Assembly (NCBI GenBank): GCA_045580835.1
Contig: JAZNOM010000024.1
Location: 1-64,000 of the forward strand
Direction of reading: 5' to 3'
Length of the DNA stretch: 64,000 bases
DNA from: UMGS902 sp045580835
Lineage (GTDB): Bacteria; Bacillota; Clostridia; Oscillospirales; CAG-272
Shown: positions 39,732-46,848 of the stretch, one piece after another
Layout: each line of letters starts with the position of its first letter
Numbering within the stretch: position 1 is the first letter of the stretch
Notes under the pieces: model-generated
Databases searched by the model: none
What the model saw: only the letters and a program-made list of their open reading frames with translations
Told to the model about the DNA's origin: nothing
Position numbers and translations under genes: made by a program

Positions 39732-41066
39732 ATGGAAATTCAACTTTCGGAACACTTTACCTATAGAAAATTAATACGCTTTACACTTCCCTCAATCGCC
39801 ATGATGATATTCATGTCAATTTACGGTGTGGTTGACGGATTTTTTGTATCAAATTTTGCAGGCAAAACGCCTTTTGCCGCCGTTAATCTGATTATGCCTG
39901 TTTTGATGATTTTGTCCACGGTGGGACTTATGTTCGGCACCGGTGGAACGGCAATTGTTTCAAGAACATTTGGAATGGGAAAGCACAAAGAGGCAAACCA
40001 ATACTTTTCTCTCTTTGTATATGTTTCATTTGTTTTGGGGGTTATTTTTGCGATACTTGGAATTGTATTTATCCGCCCAATTGCAATGCTGCTCGGTGCA
40101 GAAGGCGAACTGCTTGAAAACTGTATCGTATATTCACGAATTATTCTTGCCGCTCTGCCCCTCTGCATTTTGCAAATGCTGTTTCAAAGCTTCTTTGTCG
40201 CAGCCGAAAAGCCGCAACTTGGGCTTTGGATAACTGTTTTTTCGGGAATTACAAACATGGTGCTTGACGCAGTTCTCGTTATTCTTTTGCCTAAAGAATT
40301 AAAGCTTGCAGGTGCCGCAGTTGCAACTGCGGCAAGCCAGGTAGTCGGCGGTGCGCTTCCTATATTCTACTTCATGAGAAAAAACAGCAGTATTCTGCGA
40401 CTTGTAAAGACGCATTATGACGGCAAAGTAATTCTCCGCGCATGCACCAACGGCTCATCTGAATTTATGAGCAATGTTGCAATGAGTCTTGTCGGTATGC
40501 TTTATAATATTCAGCTTTTCAAGTACGCAGGCGAGGACGGTATCGCCGCATACGGTGTTATGATGTATGTGAGCATGATTTTCTCTGCTGCATTTATCGG
40601 ATATTCCATCGGAACCGCACCGATAATCGGCTACAACTATGGTGCACAAAACCACACAGAACTTAAAAGCATGCTGCGAAAAAGTCTTTTTATGATCGCT
40701 GTATTCGGCATTGCAATGACTGCTTCTTCGGAACTGCTTGCAACACCGCTGACGCAAATTTTTGTAGGCTATGACAAAGCTCTTATGGAACTTACCGTAT
40801 CAGGATTTCATATTTTTGCACTTTCATTTTTGCTTATGGGATTTGCAATTTTCTTTTCCGGCTTTTTCACCGCTCTCAGCGACGGTGTCACCTCTGCAAT
40901 TATCTCGTTTTTGCGAACACTGGTTTTCCAAGCTGGAGCAGTATTGATTCTTCCCTTATTTTGGGAGATCGACGGCGTTTGGATTTCAATAGTTACAGCA
41001 GAGCTTATGGCGGTTATTTTTGGCGTAATATTCCTTATAGCAAAACGAAAAAAGTATAATTATTAA
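39732..41066 (+). CDS. MATE-family efflux transporter (MepA-like)
   Basis: 444 residues with about 12 hydrophobic segments in two halves. The opening Thr-Leu-Pro-Ser-Ile-Ala-Met-Met, Val-Asp-Gly-Phe-Phe-Val and Gly-Thr-Gly-Gly-Thr-Ala-Ile-Val-Ser are typical of the DinF/MepA branch, which exports cationic drugs by Na+ or H+ antiport. The structured leader 5' of the GNAT gene probably controls both genes. A terminator follows that is shared with convergent prs. Confidence 0.9.
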   Translation: MEIQLSEHFTYRKLIRFTLPSIAMMIFMSIYGVVDGFFVSNFAGKTPFAAVNLIMPVLMILSTVGLMFGTGGTAIVSRTFGMGKHKEANQYFSLFVYVSFVLGVIFAILGIVFIRPIAMLLGAEGELLENCIVYSRIILAALPLCILQMLFQSFFVAAEKPQLGLWITVFSGITNMVLDAVLVILLPKELKLAGAAVATAASQVVGGALPIFYFMRKNSSILRLVKTHYDGKVILRACTNGSSEFMSNVAMSLVGMLYNIQLFKYAGEDGIAAYGVMMYVSMIFSAAFIGYSIGTAPIIGYNYGAQNHTELKSMLRKSLFMIAVFGIAMTASSELLATPLTQIFVGYDKALMELTVSGFHIFALSFLLMGFAIFFSGFFTALSDGVTSAIISFLRTLVFQAGAVLILPLFWEIDGVWISIVTAELMAVIFGVIFLIAKRKKYNY

Positions 41067-41070
41067 CATC

Positions 41071-41101
41071 AAAAAAGAGACGGCGTTGCCGTCTCTTTTT
41101 T
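41071..41101. terminator. bidirectional intrinsic terminator between MATE and prs
   Basis: 14-bp perfect stem 41071-41084/41088-41101 with A and T runs at the ends, so it works in both directions. Confidence 0.9.
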
Positions 41102-41104
41102 AAT

Positions 41105-42235
41105 TTAGTTATTCTTTTCTGCCTGCTCGCGAGCATGCTTATCAATAAGCTTGTGAACGCGCTTTGCAGGGTTGAGAAGATTGCTGATAGTTGCATCGTG
41201 ATTGAGAGTGTCGATAAGATATGCAACATACTTGCACATATTAACAGACTGATACCACTCTCTGGACTTGAGTTCTTCTTTGCCGTAAACGAGGTTGGTT
41301 GTGAAAATCTTGGTGAAAATGCCGTTTTCATAAGCCTCGTCAAACTTGTCAAGACCGTTGCAGAAAAGTCCGAATGTTGAGAATACGAAAATTCGGTTTG
41401 CACCCTTTTCCTTAAGCTGTATGCAAACATCGAGCATGGATTCGCCCGAAGAAATCATGTCGTCAACAACGATAACGTCCTTGCCGCTGAGGTCTCTGCC
41501 GAGGTACTCATGTGCCTCAATAGGATTCTTGCCGTCAATAATTACCGAATAATTACGGCGCTTGTAGAACATACCGAGGTCAAGACCGAGAAGCGAAGAA
41601 TAGAACATGCATCTGCTCATCGCGCCTTCATCGGGAGAAACAATCATAAGGCGGTCGTGAGTAAAGGAAACATCCGGAACTGCCTTTACAAGTGCCTTAA
41701 TCATCTGGTAAGTAGGTCTGACATTGTCAAAACCGTGAAGCGGAATTGCATTCTGAATCTTGGGGTCATGAGCATCAAATGTGATGATGTTGCTTACACC
41801 CATATTTACAAGTTCCTGAAGTGCGATTGCACAGTCAAGAGACTCGCGTGTGGAACGGTTATGCTGTCTGCCTTCATAAAGCATGGGCATAATTACAGAA
41901 ATTCTGCGTGCCTTGCCTCCGATTGCGCTGATAATGCGCTTGATGTCCTGATAGTGGTCATCGGGGCTCATCGGTACGGTCATACCGTTCATCTTGTAGG
42001 TAACGCCGTAGTTGAATACATCGCAAATGATGTAAACGTCCTTACCGCGCATGGATTCGTGAATAAGTCCCTTTGCCTCGCCACTGCCAAATCTGGGGCA
42101 ATCAGCCTGTGCGATATAGGTTTCATCCTCTACATGGCGGCGCCAGTCTTTTATGTAACTGTCAACCTCTTGAGTAAATGCTTCGCAACCGCGCATGCCG
42201 ATTATGGCAAGATCTCCGTAAAAATTATCGTTCAT
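41105..42235 (-). CDS. prs: ribose-phosphate pyrophosphokinase (clostridial long type)
   Basis: 376 residues, longer than the classical 310-320. The PRPP-binding loop is Val-Val-Asp-Asp-Met-Ile-Ser-Ser-Gly-Glu-Ser, the ATP region has Gly-Arg-Gln-His-Asn-Arg, and Asp-Ala-His-Asp-Pro corresponds to the metal/ribose-5-phosphate region. It makes PRPP for nucleotides, histidine and tryptophan. The two halves carry insertions relative to Bacillus Prs, so allosteric control may differ. GGAGG lies five bases from ATG 42235 and only two from ATG 42238. Confidence 0.9.
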   Translation of the reverse strand: MNDNFYGDLAIIGMRGCEAFTQEVDSYIKDWRRHVEDETYIAQADCPRFGSGEAKGLIHESMRGKDVYIICDVFNYGVTYKMNGMTVPMSPDDHYQDIKRIISAIGGKARRISVIMPMLYEGRQHNRSTRESLDCAIALQELVNMGVSNIITFDAHDPKIQNAIPLHGFDNVRPTYQMIKALVKAVPDVSFTHDRLMIVSPDEGAMSRCMFYSSLLGLDLGMFYKRRNYSVIIDGKNPIEAHEYLGRDLSGKDVIVVDDMISSGESMLDVCIQLKEKGANRIFVFSTFGLFCNGLDKFDEAYENGIFTKIFTTNLVYGKEELKSREWYQSVNMCKYVAYLIDTLNHDATISNLLNPAKRVHKLIDKHAREQAEKNN

Positions 42236-42277
42236 CATGTCCTCCCAAAAAGTAGGTTTTGTTTTGCATACGATATT

Positions 42278-42286
42278 ATTATAACA
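42278..42286 (-). promoter_or_regulatory. extended -10 element for prs
   Basis: Minus-strand TG-T-TATAAT (TATAAT at 42283-42278). No good -35 is found at the usual distance, so this would be an extended -10 promoter. Confidence 0.4.
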
Positions 42287-42338
42287 TATTTTTCTAAAAA
42301 AACATAGAAAAAACAGATTTTTTGAATTTTTTTAGATT

Positions 42339-42369
42339 TTGCACAAAAGAAGTAATCTTTTTCGTGCAA
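42339..42369. repeat. inverted repeat upstream of the 42414 gene
   Basis: TTGCAC and GTGCAA face each other across about 19 bases, with AAAGA/TCTTT inside. It could be an operator or a hairpin in the leader. No sigma-A promoter is clear here, and the downstream genes look sporulation-type, so a sporulation sigma factor may read them. Confidence 0.4.
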
Positions 42370-42413
42370 TTCCTATACTATTTACTATTACTACATTAAC
42401 GAGAGGGCTATCT

Positions 42414-42833
42414 ATGAACAACAAAATCCCGAAAGAATACACTGCCGTCGGTACACTTATTGTTTCGGTTTACACCGCGGGCGGCGCAATTCCTATTGAA
42501 GGTGCACTTGTAACCGTTCGCGGCACAAGCCAAAACGGCTCCGGAGTTATATCGGTGCTTTACACAGACCAAAGCGGAAACACTCCGCGAATCTCCCTGC
42601 CTGCTCCACCTGCATCCTCCTCCGAGTCACCGGGAAGTGCCACACCTTTTGCAACCTACAACGTTGAAGTTGACAAGGAAAACTTTTATCCGCGCAGCTT
42701 TATAAACGTGCCGATCTTTGCAGGAACAACATCAATACAACCTGCAAATTTAATCCCTAAAACAGAATATGAAGGTCAGGCAATTATCCCTAATAACGGC
42801 ACGGTTACCGAAAGCCAAAATCCCGACCTATAA
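42414..42833 (+). CDS. carboxypeptidase-regulatory-like beta-sandwich protein, spore/cell-wall cluster
   Basis: 139 residues, no signal peptide. Residues about 13-110 look like a CarboxypepD-regulatory/TonB-plug-type beta sandwich: Gly-Thr-Leu-Ile-Val-Ser-Val-Tyr-Thr, Pro-Ile-Glu-Gly-Ala-Leu-Val-Thr-Val, and later Tyr-Asn-Val-Glu-Val-Asp-Lys-Glu. A Pro/Ser-rich insertion lies near 60-75. It precedes a SpoIID-like peptidoglycan-binding protein by 10 bases; I recall this trio as conserved in spore-forming Clostridia. Role unknown. Start at ATG 42414 behind GAGAGGG. Confidence 0.65.
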   Translation: MNNKIPKEYTAVGTLIVSVYTAGGAIPIEGALVTVRGTSQNGSGVISVLYTDQSGNTPRISLPAPPASSSESPGSATPFATYNVEVDKENFYPRSFINVPIFAGTTSIQPANLIPKTEYEGQAIIPNNGTVTESQNPDL

Positions 42834-42843
42834 GGAGAAAGAC

Positions 42844-44244
42844 ATGCCTACAGGAATCCCCACCATACCAGAAACCATAACCGTTCATCTCGGTGCGCCT
42901 TCATCGGATGCACAGAATATTACAGTTCCGTTCATCGATTACATAAAAAATGTTGCATCAAGTGAAATCTATCCCACTTGGCCCGAAAGCGCCATAAGAG
43001 CCAATATTTATGCGCAGATATCCTATGCGTTAAACAGAATCTATACCGAGTATTACAGAAGCCGCGGATATGATTTTGACATAACAAACAACACACAATT
43101 TGACCAGTTTTTTGTCCCCGACCGCGAATACTTTGAAAACATTTCGCAAATCGTTGATGATATTTTCGACAGCTACATTCGGCGTCAAGGTGCCGTTGAG
43201 CCGCTTTTTGCACAATACTGCGACGGTGTTCAGACACAGTGCGACGGCCTTTCGCAATGGGGCACGGTAACTCTTGCAGAAGAAGGGCTTGTACCTTATG
43301 AAATCCTACAGGACTATTACGGAAACAATATCGACATTGTTACAGATGTTCCGCTTGCAGAGCCGGGCGCAAGTTTGCCGGGCGCGCCACTTGTTTTCGG
43401 CACGGGCAGCGATGCGGTACGTCAGGTTCAAATAAGGCTAAACCGTATTTCAAACAACTATCCTGCAATACCTAAGATTTCGCCGGTTGACGGATATTTC
43501 GGCGAAGAAACAGAGGATGCCGTGCGCGAGTTTCAACGCATTTTCAATCTTGCGCAAGACGGCATTGTAGGACGGTCTACATGGTATGCAATTTTGCGCA
43601 TTTATAACAGTGTAAAACGGCTTTCGGAGCTTAATTCCGAAGGTATAACGCTTGAAGAGGTTTCAAGACAGTATCCCGAAAATCTTGCCGAGGGCACAGA
43701 AGCCGAGGGAGTGCGATTATTGCAATATTTTTTGTCTTACATCTCTACATTCGTGCAGACAGTTCAGGCAACGCCTATTGACGGAATCTTCGGTCCGTCA
43801 ACCACCGCGAGCGTGCGCAGTTTTCAGCAGGCATATTCACTGCCTGTAACGGGAGTGGTTGACGAGGTAACGTGGTACGAAATATACAATGTATATCAAG
43901 GGCTAATCGCTTCAATTCCACCGCGGTTTACCAATGGAAATATTGTTCCGTATCCAGGTTTTATTTTGCGAGTGGGAAGTGAAAACGACTATGTTTCGCT
44001 TGTACAAGAATACTTAAATTATATCGCAAATACATATGACCAGATACCTACGGTCCCCGTTACGGGATATTTTGGCGCTTTGACATACAATGCGGTTGCC
44101 GCATTTCAACGTCTTTTTGCAATAGAAGAAAGCGGCACTGTTGATCTTGAAACCTGGAATGCAATAACAGAAATTTACGAAGATTTATATAGCGGCAACA
44201 CTACCAGCCCCGGTCAGTATCCGGGCTTTGATATAGGAGCTTAA
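42844..44244 (+). CDS. SpoIID-like domain protein with three peptidoglycan-binding repeats
   Basis: 466 residues, no signal peptide. The N-terminal 30-170 has the SpoIID/LytB-like pattern Val-Pro-Phe-Xaa-Xaa-Tyr-Ile-Lys-Asn-Val-Ala-Ser-Ser-Glu-Ile-Tyr-Pro-Thr-Trp, then Gly-Leu-Ser-Gln-Trp-Gly near 150. Three PG_binding_1 modules follow (about 195-275, 295-375 and 390-455), each with Asp-Gly-Xaa-Phe/Tyr-Gly and Val-Xaa-Xaa-Phe-Gln. SpoIID cuts peptidoglycan in engulfment, but without a secretion signal this one is more likely a mother-cell or spore-cortex/coat-associated protein. AAGGAG precedes the ATG. Confidence 0.8.
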   Translation: MPTGIPTIPETITVHLGAPSSDAQNITVPFIDYIKNVASSEIYPTWPESAIRANIYAQISYALNRIYTEYYRSRGYDFDITNNTQFDQFFVPDREYFENISQIVDDIFDSYIRRQGAVEPLFAQYCDGVQTQCDGLSQWGTVTLAEEGLVPYEILQDYYGNNIDIVTDVPLAEPGASLPGAPLVFGTGSDAVRQVQIRLNRISNNYPAIPKISPVDGYFGEETEDAVREFQRIFNLAQDGIVGRSTWYAILRIYNSVKRLSELNSEGITLEEVSRQYPENLAEGTEAEGVRLLQYFLSYISTFVQTVQATPIDGIFGPSTTASVRSFQQAYSLPVTGVVDEVTWYEIYNVYQGLIASIPPRFTNGNIVPYPGFILRVGSENDYVSLVQEYLNYIANTYDQIPTVPVTGYFGALTYNAVAAFQRLFAIEESGTVDLETWNAITEIYEDLYSGNTTSPGQYPGFDIGA

Positions 44245-44245
44245 C

Positions 44246-44767
44246 ATGACATATCAAAACGATGATATAAGGCAAGCTATTATGCAGATACAGAGTTTTC
44301 TGCGGGATTTGCAGATTTCAGGCGACAGCAATGTTACGGTACCGGTTGACGGGATTTACGATGAGGTAACCGCCGAGGCGGTACGAAAATTTCAAAGTGA
44401 AAACTCATTGCCTGTTACGGGTGTCGTTGACAAAACAACCTACGATTTGCTATACGAAAAAGCGCTCGAAATTGAGTTTGAACAAAGCGAGCCGCTTCCT
44501 ATTTATATTTTCACTAAAGGTCAATCTGTTGCACGCGGTGAGGAAAGTGATTTCGTTATGTTTTTGCAGATAATACTCAATGCGCTAACCATTGCATATG
44601 ATGACTTTGAGCCGCTTGAACTAAACGGTATTTACGGCGAAGAAATGGAAAATGCAGTACGGCTTTTTCAAATGCGCAACAACATACCTGCAAATGGTAT
44701 TGTTGACAAGCTGACATGGAATGCGCTCGTAAACAATTACAACAAGCATGGCATGCAAAATCAGTAG
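44246..44767 (+). CDS. protein with two peptidoglycan-binding repeats
   Basis: 173 residues made of two PG_binding_1 modules (about 10-75 and 95-163), each with Asn/Asp-Gly-Ile-Tyr, Ala-Val-Arg-Xaa-Phe-Gln and a Gly-Xaa-Val-Asp-Lys-Xaa-Thr turn. No catalytic domain and no signal peptide. It starts two bases after the stop of the preceding gene and is probably a partner of that protein, perhaps arisen by partial duplication. Confidence 0.78.
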   Translation: MTYQNDDIRQAIMQIQSFLRDLQISGDSNVTVPVDGIYDEVTAEAVRKFQSENSLPVTGVVDKTTYDLLYEKALEIEFEQSEPLPIYIFTKGQSVARGEESDFVMFLQIILNALTIAYDDFEPLELNGIYGEEMENAVRLFQMRNNIPANGIVDKLTWNALVNNYNKHGMQNQ

Positions 44768-44807
44768 AAAAATCGCAAAAAACTTAAAAAACACGCAAAA
44801 AAGCAAG

Positions 44808-44833
44808 AAAAGTGCGGCAAAACCGCACTTTTT
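44808..44833 (+). terminator. intrinsic terminator before the ctsR operon
   Basis: 10-bp stem 44808-44817/44823-44832 with a T run. It closes the peptidoglycan-binding cluster. Confidence 0.85.
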
Positions 44834-44841
44834 GCTTTAAG

Positions 44842-44874
44842 TTTGACCATTTTTGACTTTGACTATTTTTGACT
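44842..44874 (-). promoter_or_regulatory. two overlapping CtsR operators
   Basis: Read on the minus strand, the site is AGTCAAA-AAT-AGTCAAA followed at once by AGTCAAA-AAT-GGTCAAA, sharing one base at 44858. Both match the CtsR consensus of two GTCAAA heptads with a 3-base gap. They cover and precede the -35 of the ctsR promoter, as expected for a repressor that controls its own operon. Confidence 0.93.
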
Positions 44875-44887
44875 TTTGTTTTACAAT
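44859..44887 (+). promoter_or_regulatory. sigma-A promoter of the ctsR operon
   Basis: TTGACT 44859-44864, 17-base spacer, TACAAT 44882-44887. The -35 lies within the second CtsR box. Confidence 0.85.
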
Positions 44888-44922
44888 ACAAGCGTAAGAT
44901 GCAAAAGAAAGAGGTGAAAATT

Positions 44923-45375
44923 ATGCTTATTTCCGATTCCATTGCCGCATTTATCGACGAAATGCTTACCGACTGCGGAGGTACACTTGAAATAAAGAGA
45001 AACGACCTTGCAAAACGTCTTGGCTGTGTGCCAAGCCAGATAAACTATGTTGTTGCTTCTCGCTTTACGCCCGAAAAAGGTTATATAATCGAAAGCCGCA
45101 GAGGCGGCGGCGGATACATCCGCATTATCCGCAAGGTTATGAGCGAGGATGACCTTTTGATGAAATTCTTTAATGTTTCAAAGAGCGGCATTTCCGAACG
45201 CGATCTTGAGGAAATTCTCGAAACGCTATATTCTTCCGATATGATTACTGCGCGGGAGGCGCGTTTTGTCCGTGCGTGTCTTTCACAAACGGCGCTCTCT
45301 TCCCTGCCGCGCGACGTTCAGAACACCGTTCGCGGTGACAGTTTTTGCAATATGCTATTAACTCTTATGAGGTGA
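44923..45375 (+). CDS. ctsR: heat-shock repressor CtsR
   Basis: 150 residues. Winged-helix DNA-binding half: Ser-Gln-Ile-Asn-Tyr-Val-Val-Ala-Ser-Arg-Phe-Thr-Pro-Glu-Lys-Gly-Tyr, then Glu-Ser-Arg-Arg-Gly-Gly-Gly-Gly-Tyr-Ile-Arg, where the glycine-rich wing is the heat sensor. The C-terminal half dimerises and is the target of McsB/ClpC. Start at ATG 44923 behind GAGGTG. It represses clp genes through the boxes just upstream. Confidence 0.96.
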   Translation: MLISDSIAAFIDEMLTDCGGTLEIKRNDLAKRLGCVPSQINYVVASRFTPEKGYIIESRRGGGGYIRIIRKVMSEDDLLMKFFNVSKSGISERDLEEILETLYSSDMITAREARFVRACLSQTALSSLPRDVQNTVRGDSFCNMLLTLMR

Positions 45376-45379
45376 TTAA

Positions 45380-45862
45380 ATGATTTGTTCAAAATGCAAA
45401 AGCAATACTGCAAGCTTTTTCTATACACAAAACATCAACGGCAAAGAAACGTCGGTTGCGCTTTGCCACGATTGCGCCGCAGGTGCAGGTATTGGTACAA
45501 GTATGGTTTCTCCGCTTTTTAACTCCTTTTTCACAAAAGTAAAAGCAGCAGAAAAGCCCAACACGCCTACTAAAAAATGCAATCTTTGCGCACTGACATT
45601 CAGTGACATACTCTCAATGGGCAAGGTTGGTTGTCCCGAATGCTATAATACTTTTAAAGAAGAGCTCGGCGACACCATTCGCTCTATCCACGGAACTGCA
45701 AAGCATGTCGGACTTACGCCTGCGGGCACGGAAATAGTAAAAAAAGAGTTAACTGAAGAAGAAATCCTGCGCGACAAGCTGGCAGAAGCAATCAAAGTAG
45801 AAAACTATGAAGAAGCCGCGGCTATCCGCGACAAAATCAAGGCACTTAAGGGGGAAGGCTGA
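45380..45862 (+). CDS. mcsA: McsA, activator of protein-arginine kinase
   Basis: 160 residues. Four Cys-Xaa-Xaa-Cys pairs (Cys-Ser-Lys-Cys, Cys-His-Asp-Cys, Cys-Asn-Leu-Cys, Cys-Pro-Glu-Cys) form two zinc sites. A UVR motif is at the C-terminus (Tyr-Glu-Glu-Ala-Ala-Ala-Ile-Arg-Asp). McsA binds and activates McsB; its stop overlaps the mcsB start by one base. Confidence 0.95.
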   Translation: MICSKCKSNTASFFYTQNINGKETSVALCHDCAAGAGIGTSMVSPLFNSFFTKVKAAEKPNTPTKKCNLCALTFSDILSMGKVGCPECYNTFKEELGDTIRSIHGTAKHVGLTPAGTEIVKKELTEEEILRDKLAEAIKVENYEEAAAIRDKIKALKGEG

Positions 45863-46833
45863 TGAAAAACGATGTAATTTTGCGCAGCCGTGTGCGAATT
45901 GCGAGAAATATCAAAGACTACCCTTTTCCTCCTGCACTGAACGATACATGCAGAAAAGAAATAATCGAAAAAGTTTCGTCTGCCGCAATTCAAAACGGTT
46001 TTACAGAAGAGCCCTGCGTTTCAAATTCTGTAAAAGCGCACACTCTTTATGAAAAAAACCTTATCAGTCGTGAATTTGCCACCGATAAAGAAAGGCACGC
46101 TCTTTTGGCAAACGAAGCCAAAGAAACATATATCATGGTATGTGAAGAAGACCATCTGCGCATACAGAGTTTTGCAGACGGTCTTGACCTAGATAGCGCA
46201 GGCAAGCATGCACTTGAATGCGAACGAATTCTTGCGGCAAAAATAAACTTTGCTTTCGACAGTGAGCTAGGTTATCTTACACGATGTCCTACCAATCTCG
46301 GCACGGCTATGCGGGCATCGGTTATGATGTTTTTGCCTGCATTGTCCATGCTGAACCGCATGGGAGATGTTAAATCGCAGCTTGAAAAAATAGGTATCAC
46401 CATTCGCGGAATGTACGGCGAAGGCTCGGCGGCGGATGCATACATGTATCAGATATCCAACCGCCTTTCGCTCGGTCACAGTGAAGAAGATTTGTTGCGA
46501 AAAACAGAAACTGTTGCAAAGCAAATTGCAACCGACGAAAGAAATGCGCGTACTGCCCTTTTTGATGCCAACATAGACAAGCTGACAGATAAAGTAATGC
46601 GTGCACTTGGTACACTGAAATATGCACATATCATTTCAAGCAAAGAGTTTTTAGACTGCTTTGCTCATGTGCGGCTTGGCATTGCACTTGGTATCATTGA
46701 TGAGATAAAAGACCTTGACACGCTTCTATGCGAAGCAATGCCGGCACACATATTAATGGCAAACGGCGATGTAGCCAATAATGCAAATACACGCGATATT
46801 CTTCGCGCGAATACTATAAAAAGTATACTTTGA
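45862..46833 (+). CDS. mcsB: protein-arginine kinase McsB
   Basis: 323 residues, phosphagen-kinase fold. Ser-Arg-Val-Arg-Ile-Ala-Arg-Asn at the N-terminus, and Leu-Thr-Arg-Cys-Pro-Thr-Asn-Leu-Gly-Thr-Ala-Met-Arg-Ala with the catalytic-site Cys. The C-terminal tail is slightly shorter than in B. subtilis (363 residues), so part of the phospho-arginine docking surface may be altered. It marks proteins with phosphoarginine for ClpC-ClpP degradation. Confidence 0.95.
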   Translation: MKNDVILRSRVRIARNIKDYPFPPALNDTCRKEIIEKVSSAAIQNGFTEEPCVSNSVKAHTLYEKNLISREFATDKERHALLANEAKETYIMVCEEDHLRIQSFADGLDLDSAGKHALECERILAAKINFAFDSELGYLTRCPTNLGTAMRASVMMFLPALSMLNRMGDVKSQLEKIGITIRGMYGEGSAADAYMYQISNRLSLGHSEEDLLRKTETVAKQIATDERNARTALFDANIDKLTDKVMRALGTLKYAHIISSKEFLDCFAHVRLGIALGIIDEIKDLDTLLCEAMPAHILMANGDVANNANTRDILRANTIKSIL

Positions 46834-46848
46834 ATGGAGGATGTTTAA

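Noticed and set aside
41510..42307. 265-codon frame antisense to prs
   Set aside because: Shadow of prs; His/Cys-rich composition typical of reverse frames here, and no ribosome site.
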